This document shows positions 17,247-26,347 of a DNA stretch of 64,000 nt, piece after piece. The DNA lies in contig CAIQWD010000116.1 in assembly GCA_903875445.1 (NCBI GenBank), positions 62,001 to 126,000 of the forward strand, in the 5' to 3' direction. Below the pieces are notes generated by a model. That model searched no databases. It saw nothing but the letters and a program-made list of their open reading frames with translations, and was not told the DNA's origin. The DNA is from an uncultured delta proteobacterium. Its GTDB lineage: Bacteria; Desulfobacterota; Desulfobulbia; Desulfobulbales; Desulfocapsaceae. Numbering within the stretch: the first letter of the stretch is position 1; each line of letters starts with the position of its first letter. Position numbers and translations under genes: made by a program.

Positions 17247-17633
17247 TGCACCTTTCCTTTTTGCAACCATAGTATGTTAGCAACAGGTCTAGCTTTCCTG
17301 TTTTCATAACTTCATCAATAAAAGTCTTGTAAGATTACTTGTCGAGAAACGGAGGTGTCAATAAATAACATGAGTCTCTTAGAAAAGAGTCTCGTTTATC
17401 AGGGTCAGGAAAAATAAAAAAAGGCCGTTCCTAAAAACGGAACGGCCTTAAAGGGCGATACAAACTATCAAGCTATGCCTAGCAACACTGCCACACTGTC
17501 TAAATATCCACCTTTGCTATGCCATCTCATCCTTGTAAGCATTCGAACAGACACTATAACCTTTTGAAAAGTTTCTGTTGCGCCAGCACATTAACAGTTA
17601 CCGTATCTTTATGATAACAAGACCAAACAGGGA
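17247..17633. other. Gap between the FmdE gene and HU
   Basis: No gene is seen in these 387 bases. The region contains the HU terminator hairpin at 17411-17447 and presumably the promoter of the FmdE-hisHF unit, for which no convincing -35/-10 pair was found. Confidence 0.6.
17411..17447 (-). terminator. Intrinsic terminator downstream of HU
   Basis: A nine-base-pair perfect stem GGCCGTTCC/GGAACGGCC with a seven-base loop is followed, on the minus strand, by TTTTTTTATTTTT. It lies about 190 bases downstream of the HU stop codon and is oriented for it. Confidence 0.8.
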
Positions 17634-17906
17634 TTAGTTTATAGCCTCAGACAATTTGCTGCCAGCTTTGAACTTTACAACTTTTTTTGCAGGAATTTTA
17701 ATGGCCTTTCCTGTTTGTGGATTTCTACCCTGACGAGCATCCCGTTTGGAAACAGAGAACGTGCCAAAACCTACCAAGGTTACCTTGCCCCCCTTGTTCA
17801 GGCTCTCAGCAATCGCTGCAAGAGTGCCGTTCAGTGCTTTTTCGGCAGCTGCCTTACTGATATCAGCTGCACCTGCGATGCTTTCAATGAGTTCCTTCTT
17901 GTTCAT
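17634..17906 (-). CDS. hup: HU-family nucleoid DNA-binding protein
   Basis: This 90-residue HU/IHF-type protein begins MNKKELIESIA, has the conserved GFGTFSVSKRDARQGRNPQTG arm region including the RNPQTG tip that intercalates into DNA, and ends KFKAGSKLSEAIN. It forms dimers that bend and compact DNA without strong sequence preference. The composition looks like HU rather than the specific IHF subunits. AGGGAGGAATTC precedes the ATG. It is a single gene with its own terminator, as expected for an abundant protein. Confidence 0.95.
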   Translation of the reverse strand: MNKKELIESIAGAADISKAAAEKALNGTLAAIAESLNKGGKVTLVGFGTFSVSKRDARQGRNPQTGKAIKIPAKKVVKFKAGSKLSEAIN

Positions 17907-17982
17907 GAATTCCTCCCTGCTTAATCTTTCTTTACAAGTCTAACAGAGTAGCGTGTGCTGCTCTCTTTCCCCTGAAGATGAT

Positions 17983-18011
17983 GCTTTACCTAAACTCTTC
18001 TCAATTGTCAA
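17983..18011 (-). promoter_or_regulatory. Possible sigma-70 promoter for HU
   Basis: On the minus strand a perfect TTGACA (18011-18006) is followed by a 17-base spacer and TAAAGC, a weak -10. The position gives a leader of about 70 bases before the HU ATG. Confidence 0.35.
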
Positions 18012-18176
18012 AAAGAAACTCTCAAAAAAATGCTTTTCGACGAAAAAACCGGAATGCTACAACCCTTTATATTCAGGGTATTACATCCATAACAAGGCAC
18101 CATAATTGAATCGGAAATGAGAATCAAGTAATAATTCGCTGACTTTTTAATAAGTTTGCTCTTTCAGAAGAGAAAT

Positions 18177-18965
18177 TCACCGTCCTTTAAGGCTGAGCAC
18201 AATCGGGCCAAGACATAAACTATGAAAATACGCTTGTACTTGTGCCCTATTCGTCTGCTCTACAAAAGCCACAAGATCCTTCTCCTGAACCTCCACTATG
18301 GCACAGAAGCGCTGCACCCTGACCCGACAACCCAAAAAACCGAGATTATGGAGAAAATGTTCCGCCAATTCAATGACTCGTAACGTCTTTTCGACAATAG
18401 GAATATTGTGAGATATCCTCGTTGCCAAGCAGGAATTGGAATGCAAATCATGGTTCGACAGAGCGAATTTTTTGGCCAATCGCCGCACCTCCGATTTTGT
18501 CAAACCGGCATCCGCCAAAGGAGTAATGACCTGCAATTCACTGACGGCCCGTAGGCCAGGCCGCCCATCTTGTTGATCATCACTATTGGTACCGTCTGCA
18601 AGCGTTGTGCAACCGGCTACCGCCATACTTTCTTGCAGAGCGGTATACATCCTTTTCTTACAGTAGTAACAGCGGTTCTCGTCATTTGCGACGAATTCCT
18701 GCCAAGATAAAGGCGAGAGTGTTATTTCTCGCATAGCCGCTTGTGGAAAATTCTTTGCGAATACTTCATGGCTTCCTGCCACCGATGTCGCCGAATTCAA
18801 GATCGAGCGAGCATGAAGGGTTATAACATTTTCCGGCCCCAAGGCGGTCATTGCTGCGTGCAACAAAAGAGTCGAATCGACTCCCCCGGAGAAAGCAATT
18901 GCTACCTTTCGATATTGTCGAAGTGCTAGAAGGAGTAAATCAAATTTGTTTTCACCGGACAGCAT
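18177..18965 (-). CDS. larE: LarE-like ATP-dependent sulfur transferase
   Basis: With the start at 18965 (MLSGENKFD) the protein has about 262 residues; the track's longer start overlaps the upstream gene by 107 bases. The PP-loop SGGVDSTLLLHA is at about 25-36. It carries ENRCYYCKKRMY and later NSCLATRISH. In LarE proteins the last cysteine is the sulfur donor, and the variant with a CxxC pair plus this cysteine binds a [4Fe-4S] cluster that carries extra sulfur. LarE thiocarboxylates the nickel-pincer cofactor precursor in lactate racemase maturation, but larB and larC are not in the window. It lies ten bases after the DUF39 homocysteine enzyme, so a sulfur-delivery role there is possible. 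Confidence 0.8.
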   Translation of the reverse strand: MLSGENKFDLLLLALRQYRKVAIAFSGGVDSTLLLHAAMTALGPENVITLHARSILNSATSVAGSHEVFAKNFPQAAMREITLSPLSWQEFVANDENRCYYCKKRMYTALQESMAVAGCTTLADGTNSDDQQDGRPGLRAVSELQVITPLADAGLTKSEVRRLAKKFALSNHDLHSNSCLATRISHNIPIVEKTLRVIELAEHFLHNLGFLGCRVRVQRFCAIVEVQEKDLVAFVEQTNRAQVQAYFHSLCLGPIVLSLKGR

Positions 18966-18975
18966 GGAAAAGATA

Positions 18976-20154
18976 TCACTCTTGTCCGTCCGGCAGAAGC
19001 TCAGCCGGTGGATTGAGCAAAAATTTGCCGTCGACAATTCTTTTCTGTAGTATCTCGGCAATCTCACGGGCCTTGACCACACTTGAAAGGGGTGCAGTCC
19101 GTACTTTTTTGCCGTTCACCTCGATCTCTCCCGATTTCAGCTGCGCATAACTGACTTCACCATAACTTCTGGCAATACCGTTGGTGTAGTCGTAACCATA
19201 GTCGACCACCTGAGTAAAAATTTCTGCATCGGAGACCCCGGTATACGCAGCCATCTCTGCATCGAGAATCGGAATGGGAATGCCGAGGCCGAGGGCCAGG
19301 GAGTTTCCGTAACCAAGGATAGAAACACCGCGCAGCCACTCCGGTGACATAAGCTTCAGGTCGCCCTGCACCATGATTGTCCCGGCCGGTTTTCGCGGCA
19401 CCCCGTTTTTGCCCCGGGGGGCTTTGGGATTATGCTGGGTTCCTCTCCAAGTCACATAGCCGTTTGCCCCGCCAAGAAAAATCCGTGTTCCGACACCAAT
19501 TGTTCTATAATACGGGTCGTTCAATAAAGGGCTTAACTCTCCGGCACTGCAGAAATTGGCATTGCGACAATTCGGTTTCAACATTCCCATATAGGTATAT
19601 ACCGCCTTATCGGAAAGATTTACGGCACAGTTGTAGTTCTGGTAACCGTTTCGAGGATTGCAAAGCAAGGCATAGGGAAGATCCTCCAGCCCTACTTCTT
19701 TCTTCATTTTTTTGCCGGCATAACAATCGGTACCGTAGGCCTTGGCTTCAAGCAGCAGTTTTTTACCCCGCAGCAAATCTTCAATGACATGCCCTCCACC
19801 ATACCTGAACTCACCGGGATAGATTTTGTTGAGAGGATCATCCTCGGCCGGCTCGGTGGCTCCCAGATAGGCATCAACGGCGGCAAGACCGGCATAGGCG
19901 GGAACCTTGTTGATCCAGACTTTAGCGGCCTTGATTGTCGGTATCATCTGCCCGAAATTAAAAAACATCCCGGAGGAACACATCGGCGCAAAGGTGCCGG
20001 TGGTAACGACATCGACCTTTCTCGCAGCCCCTTCCGGGCCATTTTCTTTGACAATTCCGACCATTTCTTCAGCCGTCACGACAACTGCTTCGCCTGCTTT
20101 GATTCTGGCGTTAATTTCTTCATAGGTTTTTTGAATTTTCTTCTCACTCATCAT
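18976..20154 (-). CDS. DUF39 homocysteine biosynthesis protein
   Basis: This 392-residue protein belongs to the DUF39 (HcyS_N) family: KTYEEINARI near the N-terminus, TTGTFAPMCSSGMFFNFG with conserved cysteine, TDCYAGKK, and MLKPNCRNANFCSAGELSPL. Family members act as L-aspartate-semialdehyde sulfurtransferases, making homocysteine from aspartate semialdehyde and an inorganic sulfur source in methanogens and sulfate reducers. The CBS domains found after DUF39 in some archaeal forms are absent here. The start may be either of the first two methionines. The larE-like gene follows directly on the same strand. Confidence 0.85.
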   Translation of the reverse strand: MMSEKKIQKTYEEINARIKAGEAVVVTAEEMVGIVKENGPEGAARKVDVVTTGTFAPMCSSGMFFNFGQMIPTIKAAKVWINKVPAYAGLAAVDAYLGATEPAEDDPLNKIYPGEFRYGGGHVIEDLLRGKKLLLEAKAYGTDCYAGKKMKKEVGLEDLPYALLCNPRNGYQNYNCAVNLSDKAVYTYMGMLKPNCRNANFCSAGELSPLLNDPYYRTIGVGTRIFLGGANGYVTWRGTQHNPKAPRGKNGVPRKPAGTIMVQGDLKLMSPEWLRGVSILGYGNSLALGLGIPIPILDAEMAAYTGVSDAEIFTQVVDYGYDYTNGIARSYGEVSYAQLKSGEIEVNGKKVRTAPLSSVVKAREIAEILQKRIVDGKFLLNPPAELLPDGQE

Positions 20155-20251
20155 GTAATCCCACGTTATTATTTTTAAAATAACAAAATAGTAGTATAGT
20201 ATCGGTAGCTTTCATTACCCTGCCCGGTTGACTATAACTCTCTTTTACACC

Positions 20252-20280
20252 TTGACATAGCCATTTCTTTGGCCTAATTT
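20252..20280 (+). promoter_or_regulatory. Sigma-70-type promoter for pheA
   Basis: A perfect TTGACA at 20252-20257, a 17-base spacer and TAATTT at 20275-20280 lie about 60 bases upstream of the preferred pheA start. Confidence 0.55.
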
Positions 20281-20343
20281 ATTTGCTCTTTGTCCGTTCA
20301 GTCAACATCAAACTTTTTCACATTACAAATATCAAGGAGCAGT

Positions 20344-21444
20344 ATGGAATCCGAGCAGAAAAAAGCAATTGTATCCGGACGTGATAAAATCGATGCAATT
20401 GATACCAATATACTGTCTCTGCTCAAGGAACGACTTGCCTATGCCAAAGAAATAGGCAAGTTGAAAGACGAAGGAAACCGTGCCAAATGGGATCCCCTCC
20501 GGGAGCGACAGATCTATGAACGGCTGTTAAGGGATAATAACGAGGTCTTCCCCAATGATGCCTTGAAATCCATTTTTCATGAAATCATCACTACCTGCAG
20601 ATTGTCGCAGAGAAAAGCGGTTGTCGCCTTTCTCGGACCCGAGGCCACCTTCAGTCACCTGGCAGGAGTAAAATACTTTGGTCATTCAGCCGACTACAAG
20701 GCGATGGAAACCATTGACGATGTCTTTGCCGAGGTCGATAAAGGACGAACCAGATACGGTATCGTGCCGGTTGAAAACTCTATCGAGGGTGCAGTCTTCT
20801 CTACCCTTGATTGTTTTATGAAATATAAAGTGCAGATTTGTGGCGAGGTGCAACTTGAAATCAGCCACAATCTCGTTTGCAAGTCCGGGAATATAGAAGA
20901 TATTCAGACTGTTGCATCCCATTCGCAACCCCTGGCTCAATGCCGGGAATGGTTGCGAAAGCATCTCCCGGCCATCCCTACCCTGCCGGTATTCTCAACA
21001 GGTGCAGCGGCACAAATGGCGGCTAACAACCCGAATATCGGAGCTATTGCCTCCTCGCTGGCCATTACTACCTATCAACTTCAGGTCGTTGTCCAGGGGA
21101 TTGAAGACTATCGCGGCAACACCACCAGATTTCTCATTATCGGCAAAAAATCACCGTCGAGAAGCGGGCTGGACAGGACATCCCTTTTAATCGGAACGAT
21201 GGACCGTCCTGGATCCCTGAACGAGGTCCTCACCGCGCTCTCGGAAGAGGACATTAATCTTGCAAAAATCGAATCCCGACCGATTAAAGGTAAGCAGTGG
21301 AAGTATTTATTTTTCTTAGATATGCTCGGACATATTGAGGACACTAAAATTCAACGGGGCTGCGACAGGCTGAAGGCCATGTGTTCCTATTTCGAATGGC
21401 TCGGTTCCTATCCACAGAGTGAAGATTTAACCACCGATTCTTGA
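20344..21444 (+). CDS. pheA: Bifunctional chorismate mutase / prephenate dehydratase
   Basis: With the ATG at 20344 (AAGGAG six bases upstream, better than the track's 20290) the protein has 366 residues. Residues 1-90 are an AroQ chorismate mutase (DKIDAIDTNILSLLKERLAYA and the following KLKDEG). Next comes the prephenate dehydratase domain with FLGPEATFSHLAG, VPVENSIEGAV and the catalytic GNTTRFLIIG. The last 80 residues are an ACT regulatory domain with IESRPIKG, where phenylalanine should bind. It makes phenylpyruvate from chorismate. Its last 18 bases overlap moaA tail to tail. Confidence 0.95.
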   Translation: MESEQKKAIVSGRDKIDAIDTNILSLLKERLAYAKEIGKLKDEGNRAKWDPLRERQIYERLLRDNNEVFPNDALKSIFHEIITTCRLSQRKAVVAFLGPEATFSHLAGVKYFGHSADYKAMETIDDVFAEVDKGRTRYGIVPVENSIEGAVFSTLDCFMKYKVQICGEVQLEISHNLVCKSGNIEDIQTVASHSQPLAQCREWLRKHLPAIPTLPVFSTGAAAQMAANNPNIGAIASSLAITTYQLQVVVQGIEDYRGNTTRFLIIGKKSPSRSGLDRTSLLIGTMDRPGSLNEVLTALSEEDINLAKIESRPIKGKQWKYLFFLDMLGHIEDTKIQRGCDRLKAMCSYFEWLGSYPQSEDLTTDS

Positions 21445-22482
21445 CATTTGCCCGGAACAGGATTGTCGCTCTGGTGCCTGAAACTCTTGGTCCAGGACAT
21501 GGCCTTGTGGCTTATCCATAATGGTCTGACGAATAGCGGCTATGAGAGCCTCATCGGAAGCCCCACCACGAAGGAGGACTTTCAGGTCGGTTTCCCTGTC
21601 ATTTAACAAACATGCCCGCAGTTTTCCCTCGGAGGTCAAGCGCAGTCTATTGCACTGATCACAAAAATGATGACTTATCGGGCTGATAAAGCCGACAATC
21701 CCCTTTTTTCCTTCAGGGGTCGAAAGGTCATACATCCGAGCCGGGCCCTCACCGTGCCTTTTTTGAAAAGGTGTCAGTGTCCCGACCCCGGAAATCATGG
21801 CTTTGATCTCTTTTGAACTGATAAATTGCTCTTTCTGCCATGTGCTTTTCTCGCCAACCGGCATAAACTCGATAAATCGAATCTGAAATGGCTGTTCGAC
21901 GGCCATACGGGCAAAGTCGAGGAATTCATCATCATTTACCCCCTTCATGGCGACTACATTAATTTTAATCTTGAAACCGAGACGTTTGGCCTCAAGAAGT
22001 CCGGCCCAAACCTTGGGGAAATATTCTCTCCCGGTGATTTTTGTAAACTTGTCGGCAACAAGGGTGTCCAACGACACATTGAGGTGGCGGATTCCGGTAT
22101 TGTAAAGCCTCTGCGCATATTCGGCCAACAGCACGCCATTGGTGGTCAAACGTACCTCGGTCAGGCCTTTGAGAAGGAATAATTGTTGAATAAATTCAAG
22201 AATTCCTCTCCTGACCAAAGGTTCCCCACCGGTCAGGCGTAACTTGTTCATGCCCTGAGAAACAGCAAGACGCACCACTCGCAATAATTCTTCATAACTC
22301 AGGAGTTCGCTGTGCTGTAAAAATCTTCCGGTTTTTACCTGACCGTCTCTGTCCTGTTCTTCCTGCGGCATGCAATACATGCATCGCAGGTTGCAGCGAT
22401 CCGTCAAAGACAGTCGCAGATAGGTAATTGTCCGGGAAAACTGATCGATAAGGAGAGATGCTGGGGAGCTATTTTTGGTCAC
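21427..22482 (-). CDS. moaA: GTP 3',8-cyclase (molybdenum cofactor synthesis)
   Basis: This 351-residue radical SAM enzyme has the N-terminal cluster motif CNLRCMYCMP, the LTGGEPLVRRG SAM-binding region, and the second [4Fe-4S] cluster cysteines in FCDQCNRLR and LRACLL. It ends in MSRIGG, the C-terminal double glycine required by MoaA. It catalyses the first step of molybdopterin synthesis with MoaC, whose gene is at 63 kb in this window. It is monocistronic here, convergent with pheA and divergent from tsaD. Confidence 0.96.
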   Translation of the reverse strand: MTKNSSPASLLIDQFSRTITYLRLSLTDRCNLRCMYCMPQEEQDRDGQVKTGRFLQHSELLSYEELLRVVRLAVSQGMNKLRLTGGEPLVRRGILEFIQQLFLLKGLTEVRLTTNGVLLAEYAQRLYNTGIRHLNVSLDTLVADKFTKITGREYFPKVWAGLLEAKRLGFKIKINVVAMKGVNDDEFLDFARMAVEQPFQIRFIEFMPVGEKSTWQKEQFISSKEIKAMISGVGTLTPFQKRHGEGPARMYDLSTPEGKKGIVGFISPISHHFCDQCNRLRLTSEGKLRACLLNDRETDLKVLLRGGASDEALIAAIRQTIMDKPQGHVLDQEFQAPERQSCSGQMSRIGG

Positions 22483-22523
22483 TGGACGCTACTTTCAAAG
22501 GAATTATAAGAAATGTGCAAACA

Positions 22524-22552
22524 TTGACTTTCAACCGCGCCATCTATATACT
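22524..22552 (+). promoter_or_regulatory. Sigma-70-type promoter for tsaD-rsmA
   Basis: TTGACT at 22524-22529, a 17-base spacer and TATACT at 22547-22552 form a near-consensus promoter about 65 bases before the tsaD start codon. Confidence 0.65.
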
Positions 22553-22624
22553 GACGAACGCTTTCTTGGAAGAATACTATTAACACAATCAACATTACAT
22601 ACAACCTGAAAAAGACATTTCCTT

Positions 22625-23626
22625 ATGCTTGTTCTTGGCATTGAGAGTTCCTGCGATGATACAGCGGCGGCAGTTCTCGAAGATAACCGAATTCTCTCAA
22701 ACGTCCTCAATTGCCAGGACTCCGTCCACGCCAAATTCGGTGGCGTGGTTCCGGAGCTTGCATCACGGAAACATCTACAATCGATTCATCCGGTTGTGGA
22801 AAAAGCGCTGGCTAGCGCCAATGTTCAACTTTCCGACATACACCTGATCGCCGCAACCCAAGGACCCGGTTTGATCGGTTCGCTGCTCGTCGGCTTTTCC
22901 TACGCCAAGGCCCTCGCCCATGTGCGGGGAATACCTTTGGTGGGTGTTGATCATATGGCTGGGCATATTCTCTCGGTCTTCCTCAGTGAGGAAAAACCGT
23001 CTTTCCCCTATCTTGCCCTGATTGTTTCCGGCGGAACATCCTCCATCTTTCTTGCTGAAGAATTTCACCGGTTTCGTTTGCTTGGTCGTACCCGAGACGA
23101 TGCCGCCGGTGAGGCCTTCGACAAGGTGGCGAAGTTACTGGGACTGACTTATCCCGGCGGTCCCCAAGTTGCTGCTACCGCCATTACCGGAGATCCCCGT
23201 TATGTGCGTTTCCCCCGAGCCTGGCTTACGGAACAATCTTTTGATTTTAGTTTCAGTGGTTTGAAGACGGCGGTTCTGAATCACGTCAACCAACAAAAGA
23301 TGACGAATGCAGGGTTGCAACTCAATGATATTTGCGCCTCTTTTCAGGAGGCGGTGGTTGACGTTCTGGTTGAAAAATCGCTCCTTGCGGCTCGCACCCA
23401 CAATATTTCCACTTTGGTGGTTGGTGGTGGCGTCTCTGCTAACAAAAGATTACGGGAAGTTTTCACTAAAAGATGCCAAGAAGAAGGGATCGCATTTTAT
23501 GCTCCGGCGCCTCAATATTGTACAGATAATGCAGCAATGATTGCTTTCGCAGGCTTTCATAAATTCAGCAAATATGGAGCGCATGCAAGGGATGAGGATG
23601 TCTACTCCCGGTCCCGGCTCGGCTGA
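22625..23626 (+). CDS. tsaD: tRNA N6-threonylcarbamoyltransferase
   Basis: The 333-residue TsaD begins MLVLGIESSCDDTAAAVL, as the family does. The metal-binding motif is HAKFGGVVPELASRKH, and the later signatures DHMAGH and GGVSANKRLR are present. TsaD transfers threonylcarbamoyl to A37 of tRNAs that read ANN codons and is essential in most bacteria. The ATG at 22625 is the only sensible start. rsmA follows after 25 bases, so two RNA-modification genes form an operon. Confidence 0.96.
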   Translation: MLVLGIESSCDDTAAAVLEDNRILSNVLNCQDSVHAKFGGVVPELASRKHLQSIHPVVEKALASANVQLSDIHLIAATQGPGLIGSLLVGFSYAKALAHVRGIPLVGVDHMAGHILSVFLSEEKPSFPYLALIVSGGTSSIFLAEEFHRFRLLGRTRDDAAGEAFDKVAKLLGLTYPGGPQVAATAITGDPRYVRFPRAWLTEQSFDFSFSGLKTAVLNHVNQQKMTNAGLQLNDICASFQEAVVDVLVEKSLLAARTHNISTLVVGGGVSANKRLREVFTKRCQEEGIAFYAPAPQYCTDNAAMIAFAGFHKFSKYGAHARDEDVYSRSRLG

Positions 23627-23651
23627 CACATTCTTTTTCAACCAGGTGCAA

Positions 23652-24554
23652 ATGACAAAATACGAAAGCCAAACCCGGAATACGCTCAAGAGTCATCAAC
23701 TCGCCCCGAAAAAACGACTTGGCCAGAACTTCCTTGTGAATAAACACACCGCGGAAGCTATTGTCCGAGCCGGCAATGTCTTGGCCACGGACACTGTTCT
23801 TGAAGTCGGAGTTGGATTAGGGGCGCTTACCACCCCTCTTGCTGCAGCAGCACACCATGTTTATGGATATGAAATCGATCGGGGCATTATCAGGTTTCAC
23901 GAAGATGAAGGTGATCTCCCGGACAATGTGACACTCGTCCACCAAGATATTCTCACCGCTGATTTCCAACAAATTGCCGAATTATGCGGGGGTTCACTGA
24001 AAATTCTCGCCAACCTGCCCTACTCTATCTCCAATCCCTTTATCTTTAAATTAATCGACAACGCCTCGCTTATTGATAGCGCCACCATTATGCTGCAAAA
24101 AGAGGTCGCGGACCGCCTGACGGCGCAGCCCTCGACAAAAGAGTACGGGGTACCGACAGTTCTGCTTGCCTGTTGCGCCACAGTAAAAAAAATTATGACC
24201 CTGAAGCCGGCAGAATTTCACCCTCGTCCAAAAATTGATTCAGTGGTCATTACCATTGATTTTACCGGTAAGAATAACAGACAGGAAAACAGCGAGACAC
24301 CTCGCTACGATTTCAGTTTTTTGAAACAAATCGTCAAAACAACATTCAATCAGAGACGAAAAACCATTCTTAATACGCTAAGTGCCGGCGGCTGGTTTGA
24401 TGCCTCAGGTAAAAACACCCAGTCGGCAATCAAGACTTTGACTGAAGCGGCAATACAGAGCGCCGATCTTTCCCCAGCCGCCCGACCGGAGACACTTACG
24501 GTAGCCGATTTTATCTCTTTAACCCGAGCCATACAGCAGCTGCAAATACAATGA
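23652..24554 (+). CDS. rsmA: 16S rRNA dimethyladenosine transferase
   Basis: With the ATG at 23652 the protein has 300 residues; the track's 23541 start overlaps tsaD and adds an unrelated leader. It contains KKRLGQNFLVN, the SAM-binding VGVGLGALTTPL and the catalytic NLPYSISNPF, all diagnostic of RsmA/KsgA. It dimethylates two adjacent adenines in helix 45 of 16S rRNA late in small-subunit assembly. CAGGTG lies upstream as a modest ribosome site. A GC-rich hairpin follows downstream. Confidence 0.95.
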   Translation: MTKYESQTRNTLKSHQLAPKKRLGQNFLVNKHTAEAIVRAGNVLATDTVLEVGVGLGALTTPLAAAAHHVYGYEIDRGIIRFHEDEGDLPDNVTLVHQDILTADFQQIAELCGGSLKILANLPYSISNPFIFKLIDNASLIDSATIMLQKEVADRLTAQPSTKEYGVPTVLLACCATVKKIMTLKPAEFHPRPKIDSVVITIDFTGKNNRQENSETPRYDFSFLKQIVKTTFNQRRKTILNTLSAGGWFDASGKNTQSAIKTLTEAAIQSADLSPAARPETLTVADFISLTRAIQQLQIQ

Positions 24555-24615
24555 GGAGCAGTGAGCTAAAGAACGTCAAATACTGTTATATCATTTGAAG
24601 CCACACCCGGTTGCA

Positions 24616-24644
24616 GCTGCTCACCCGCAGCGGGGTGACGCAGC
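24616..24644 (+). terminator. Hairpin downstream of rsmA
   Basis: GCTGC-T-CACCC pairs with GGGTG-AC-GCAGC, followed after several bases by GTTTTTC. It is imperfect but placed where the tsaD-rsmA transcript should end. Confidence 0.4.
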
Positions 24645-24770
24645 GGATGATGTTTTTCACCATCTAAAGACTTTGACACATGGTATTTTTTGCAAAACTA
24701 CTAAAAATATGTTCATAGAGATGACAGGAGATACTGTTGACTCTCGCACAATGACGATTATTACCAATGT

Positions 24771-25202
24771 ATGAATATGAAAAGCCCCGACACGGATCTT
24801 GACACCTTGTCACCGGAAACGGTGTCAAAGCCCGTTAAATACATGATCTACAGCCACGAGCAAGCCTTCCGCCACATGACTCTGTTGCGATCGGACAAGG
24901 AACAGCAGCTGTATATGATCACCGATGAAGTTTTATTTAATGTCTGGGATGCACTTAGCCTGTCGATAGATCAAGAACACCGAGAAGTCTATTTTCCATA
25001 TCTTCCCCATGTTTTTGACCTGCTGACCGAAACTGAGAACGGTTATGAAATCTGCGATTATCTGACTTTCATCGAAGAAACCGGAATGGGTGCAGTAAAA
25101 AGCGATACCCTCGCCAAGAGAAGGGCTTGGCGGGTGGTCGATATCTTGTTGGAATACCGTGCAGCCATTTTAGCCGAACCGGAGAACACCGATGCAACTT
25201 GA
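24771..25202 (+). CDS. Hypothetical protein, 143 residues
   Basis: I do not recognise this protein. It is acidic, soluble and mostly helical in appearance, rich in E, D and L, with tyrosine/phenylalanine clusters ([22 protein letters not shown]). It has no signal peptide, membrane segment or cysteine pair. The ATG at 24771 and another six bases later are both possible; neither has a clear ribosome site. It lies between rsmA and nadA on the same strand, 84 bases before nadA, and could be co-transcribed with it. Codon use looks like that of its neighbours, which supports a real gene. Confidence 0.6.
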   Translation: MNMKSPDTDLDTLSPETVSKPVKYMIYSHEQAFRHMTLLRSDKEQQLYMITDEVLFNVWDALSLSIDQEHREVYFPYLPHVFDLLTETENGYEICDYLTFIEETGMGAVKSDTLAKRRAWRVVDILLEYRAAILAEPENTDAT

Positions 25203-25285
25203 AGTCGGCTCCTCTTAACACTCGCCATTTCTCCGGATTACCTTCCATGCGCAGTAGCCCCTCCAACCCCTACCAAGATAAAACC

Positions 25286-26344
25286 ATGATCCCCGATCCA
25301 CAAAAAACACGTATCATTCCTGCTATTCCCGAGGTCATTGTCCCTCCCCATCCTCAGTGGCCAAACCTTTCAGCTCATGAGTTCGCCGCCTTGAGGGAAA
25401 GGATTAAAATGCTCTTAAAGAAACGGAACGCAGTCCTTGTCGCCCACTATTATACGGACGGCGCCTTGCAGGATCTGGCAGAAGAAACCGGCGGTTGTGT
25501 TGCCGACAGTCTGGAAATGGCGCGTTTCGGCACCACCCATCCTGCCGACACCCTGGTTGTTGCCGGGGTTCGCTTTATGGGGGAGACCTCCAAAATACTC
25601 AACAACGAAAAACGGGTACTGATGCCCGATCTCGGTGCTACGTGTTCTCTAGACGAAGGCTGTCCATATGAACTGTTTGCATCCTTTTGCGATCAATATG
25701 CCGATCACACGGTGGTCGTTTACGCCAATACCAGTGCCCAGGTCAAGGCGCGCTCCGACTGGGTGGTGACTTCGGGAATTGCCTTGCCGATAATCCGGCA
25801 CCTGGCCGACCGGGGAGAAAAAATCCTCTGGGCGCCAGACAAACATCTTGGCCATTATGTACAAAACCTGACCGGTGCGGAAATGATTTTTTGGCCTGGA
25901 GCCTGTGTTGTCCACGAAGAATTCCGGGCGGTTGCCCTTGAACGGTTGCGGAAACTCCACCCGAATGCCGCTATCCTTGTCCACCCCGAATCCCCAGAGG
26001 CGGTTATCGCCCAGGCGGATGTGGTCGGATCAACGACTGCTCTGATCAATGCGGTAGCCACCCTGCCAAACCAAGAGTTTATAGTTGCAACGGATAAAGG
26101 CATCTTCAACAAGATGCGCCAGGTCGCCCCCGGAAAAACCCTTCTTGAGGCACCAACCGTGGGTGAAGGGGCAACATGTCAGAGTTGCGCCAATTGTCCG
26201 TGGATGGGCATGAACTCCCTCCACAACCTGGTGGAGGTTTTGGAAACCGGAAAAAACGAGATACTTGTCAGCCCCGAACTGGCGGCCAAGGCTCGAATTC
26301 CTATCCGCAGGATGCTTGATTTTGCAGCAAACTTGAAAAAATAA
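25286..26344 (+). CDS. nadA: Quinolinate synthase A
   Basis: With the ATG at 25286 the protein has 352 residues, close to the length of the E. coli enzyme, to which it is very similar in motifs ([39 protein letters not shown]). Three [4Fe-4S] ligand cysteines are visible, in [21 protein letters not shown] and [15 protein letters not shown]. It condenses iminoaspartate with DHAP to quinolinate in NAD synthesis. The track's longer start runs into the preceding hypothetical gene. nadB and nadC are not in the window. Confidence 0.95.
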   Translation: MIPDPQKTRIIPAIPEVIVPPHPQWPNLSAHEFAALRERIKMLLKKRNAVLVAHYYTDGALQDLAEETGGCVADSLEMARFGTTHPADTLVVAGVRFMGETSKILNNEKRVLMPDLGATCSLDEGCPYELFASFCDQYADHTVVVYANTSAQVKARSDWVVTSGIALPIIRHLADRGEKILWAPDKHLGHYVQNLTGAEMIFWPGACVVHEEFRAVALERLRKLHPNAAILVHPESPEAVIAQADVVGSTTALINAVATLPNQEFIVATDKGIFNKMRQVAPGKTLLEAPTVGEGATCQSCANCPWMGMNSLHNLVEVLETGKNEILVSPELAAKARIPIRRMLDFAANLKK

Positions 26345-26347
26345 CAG

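Noticed and set aside
22483-22624. Molybdenum-cofactor riboswitch upstream of moaA
   Set aside because: The gap is about 140 bases, contains the tsaD promoter, and shows no extended paired structure of that class.
23541-23651. Extended N-terminus of rsmA overlapping tsaD
   Set aside because: The added residues do not resemble RsmA, and the ATG at 23652 gives the normal family start.
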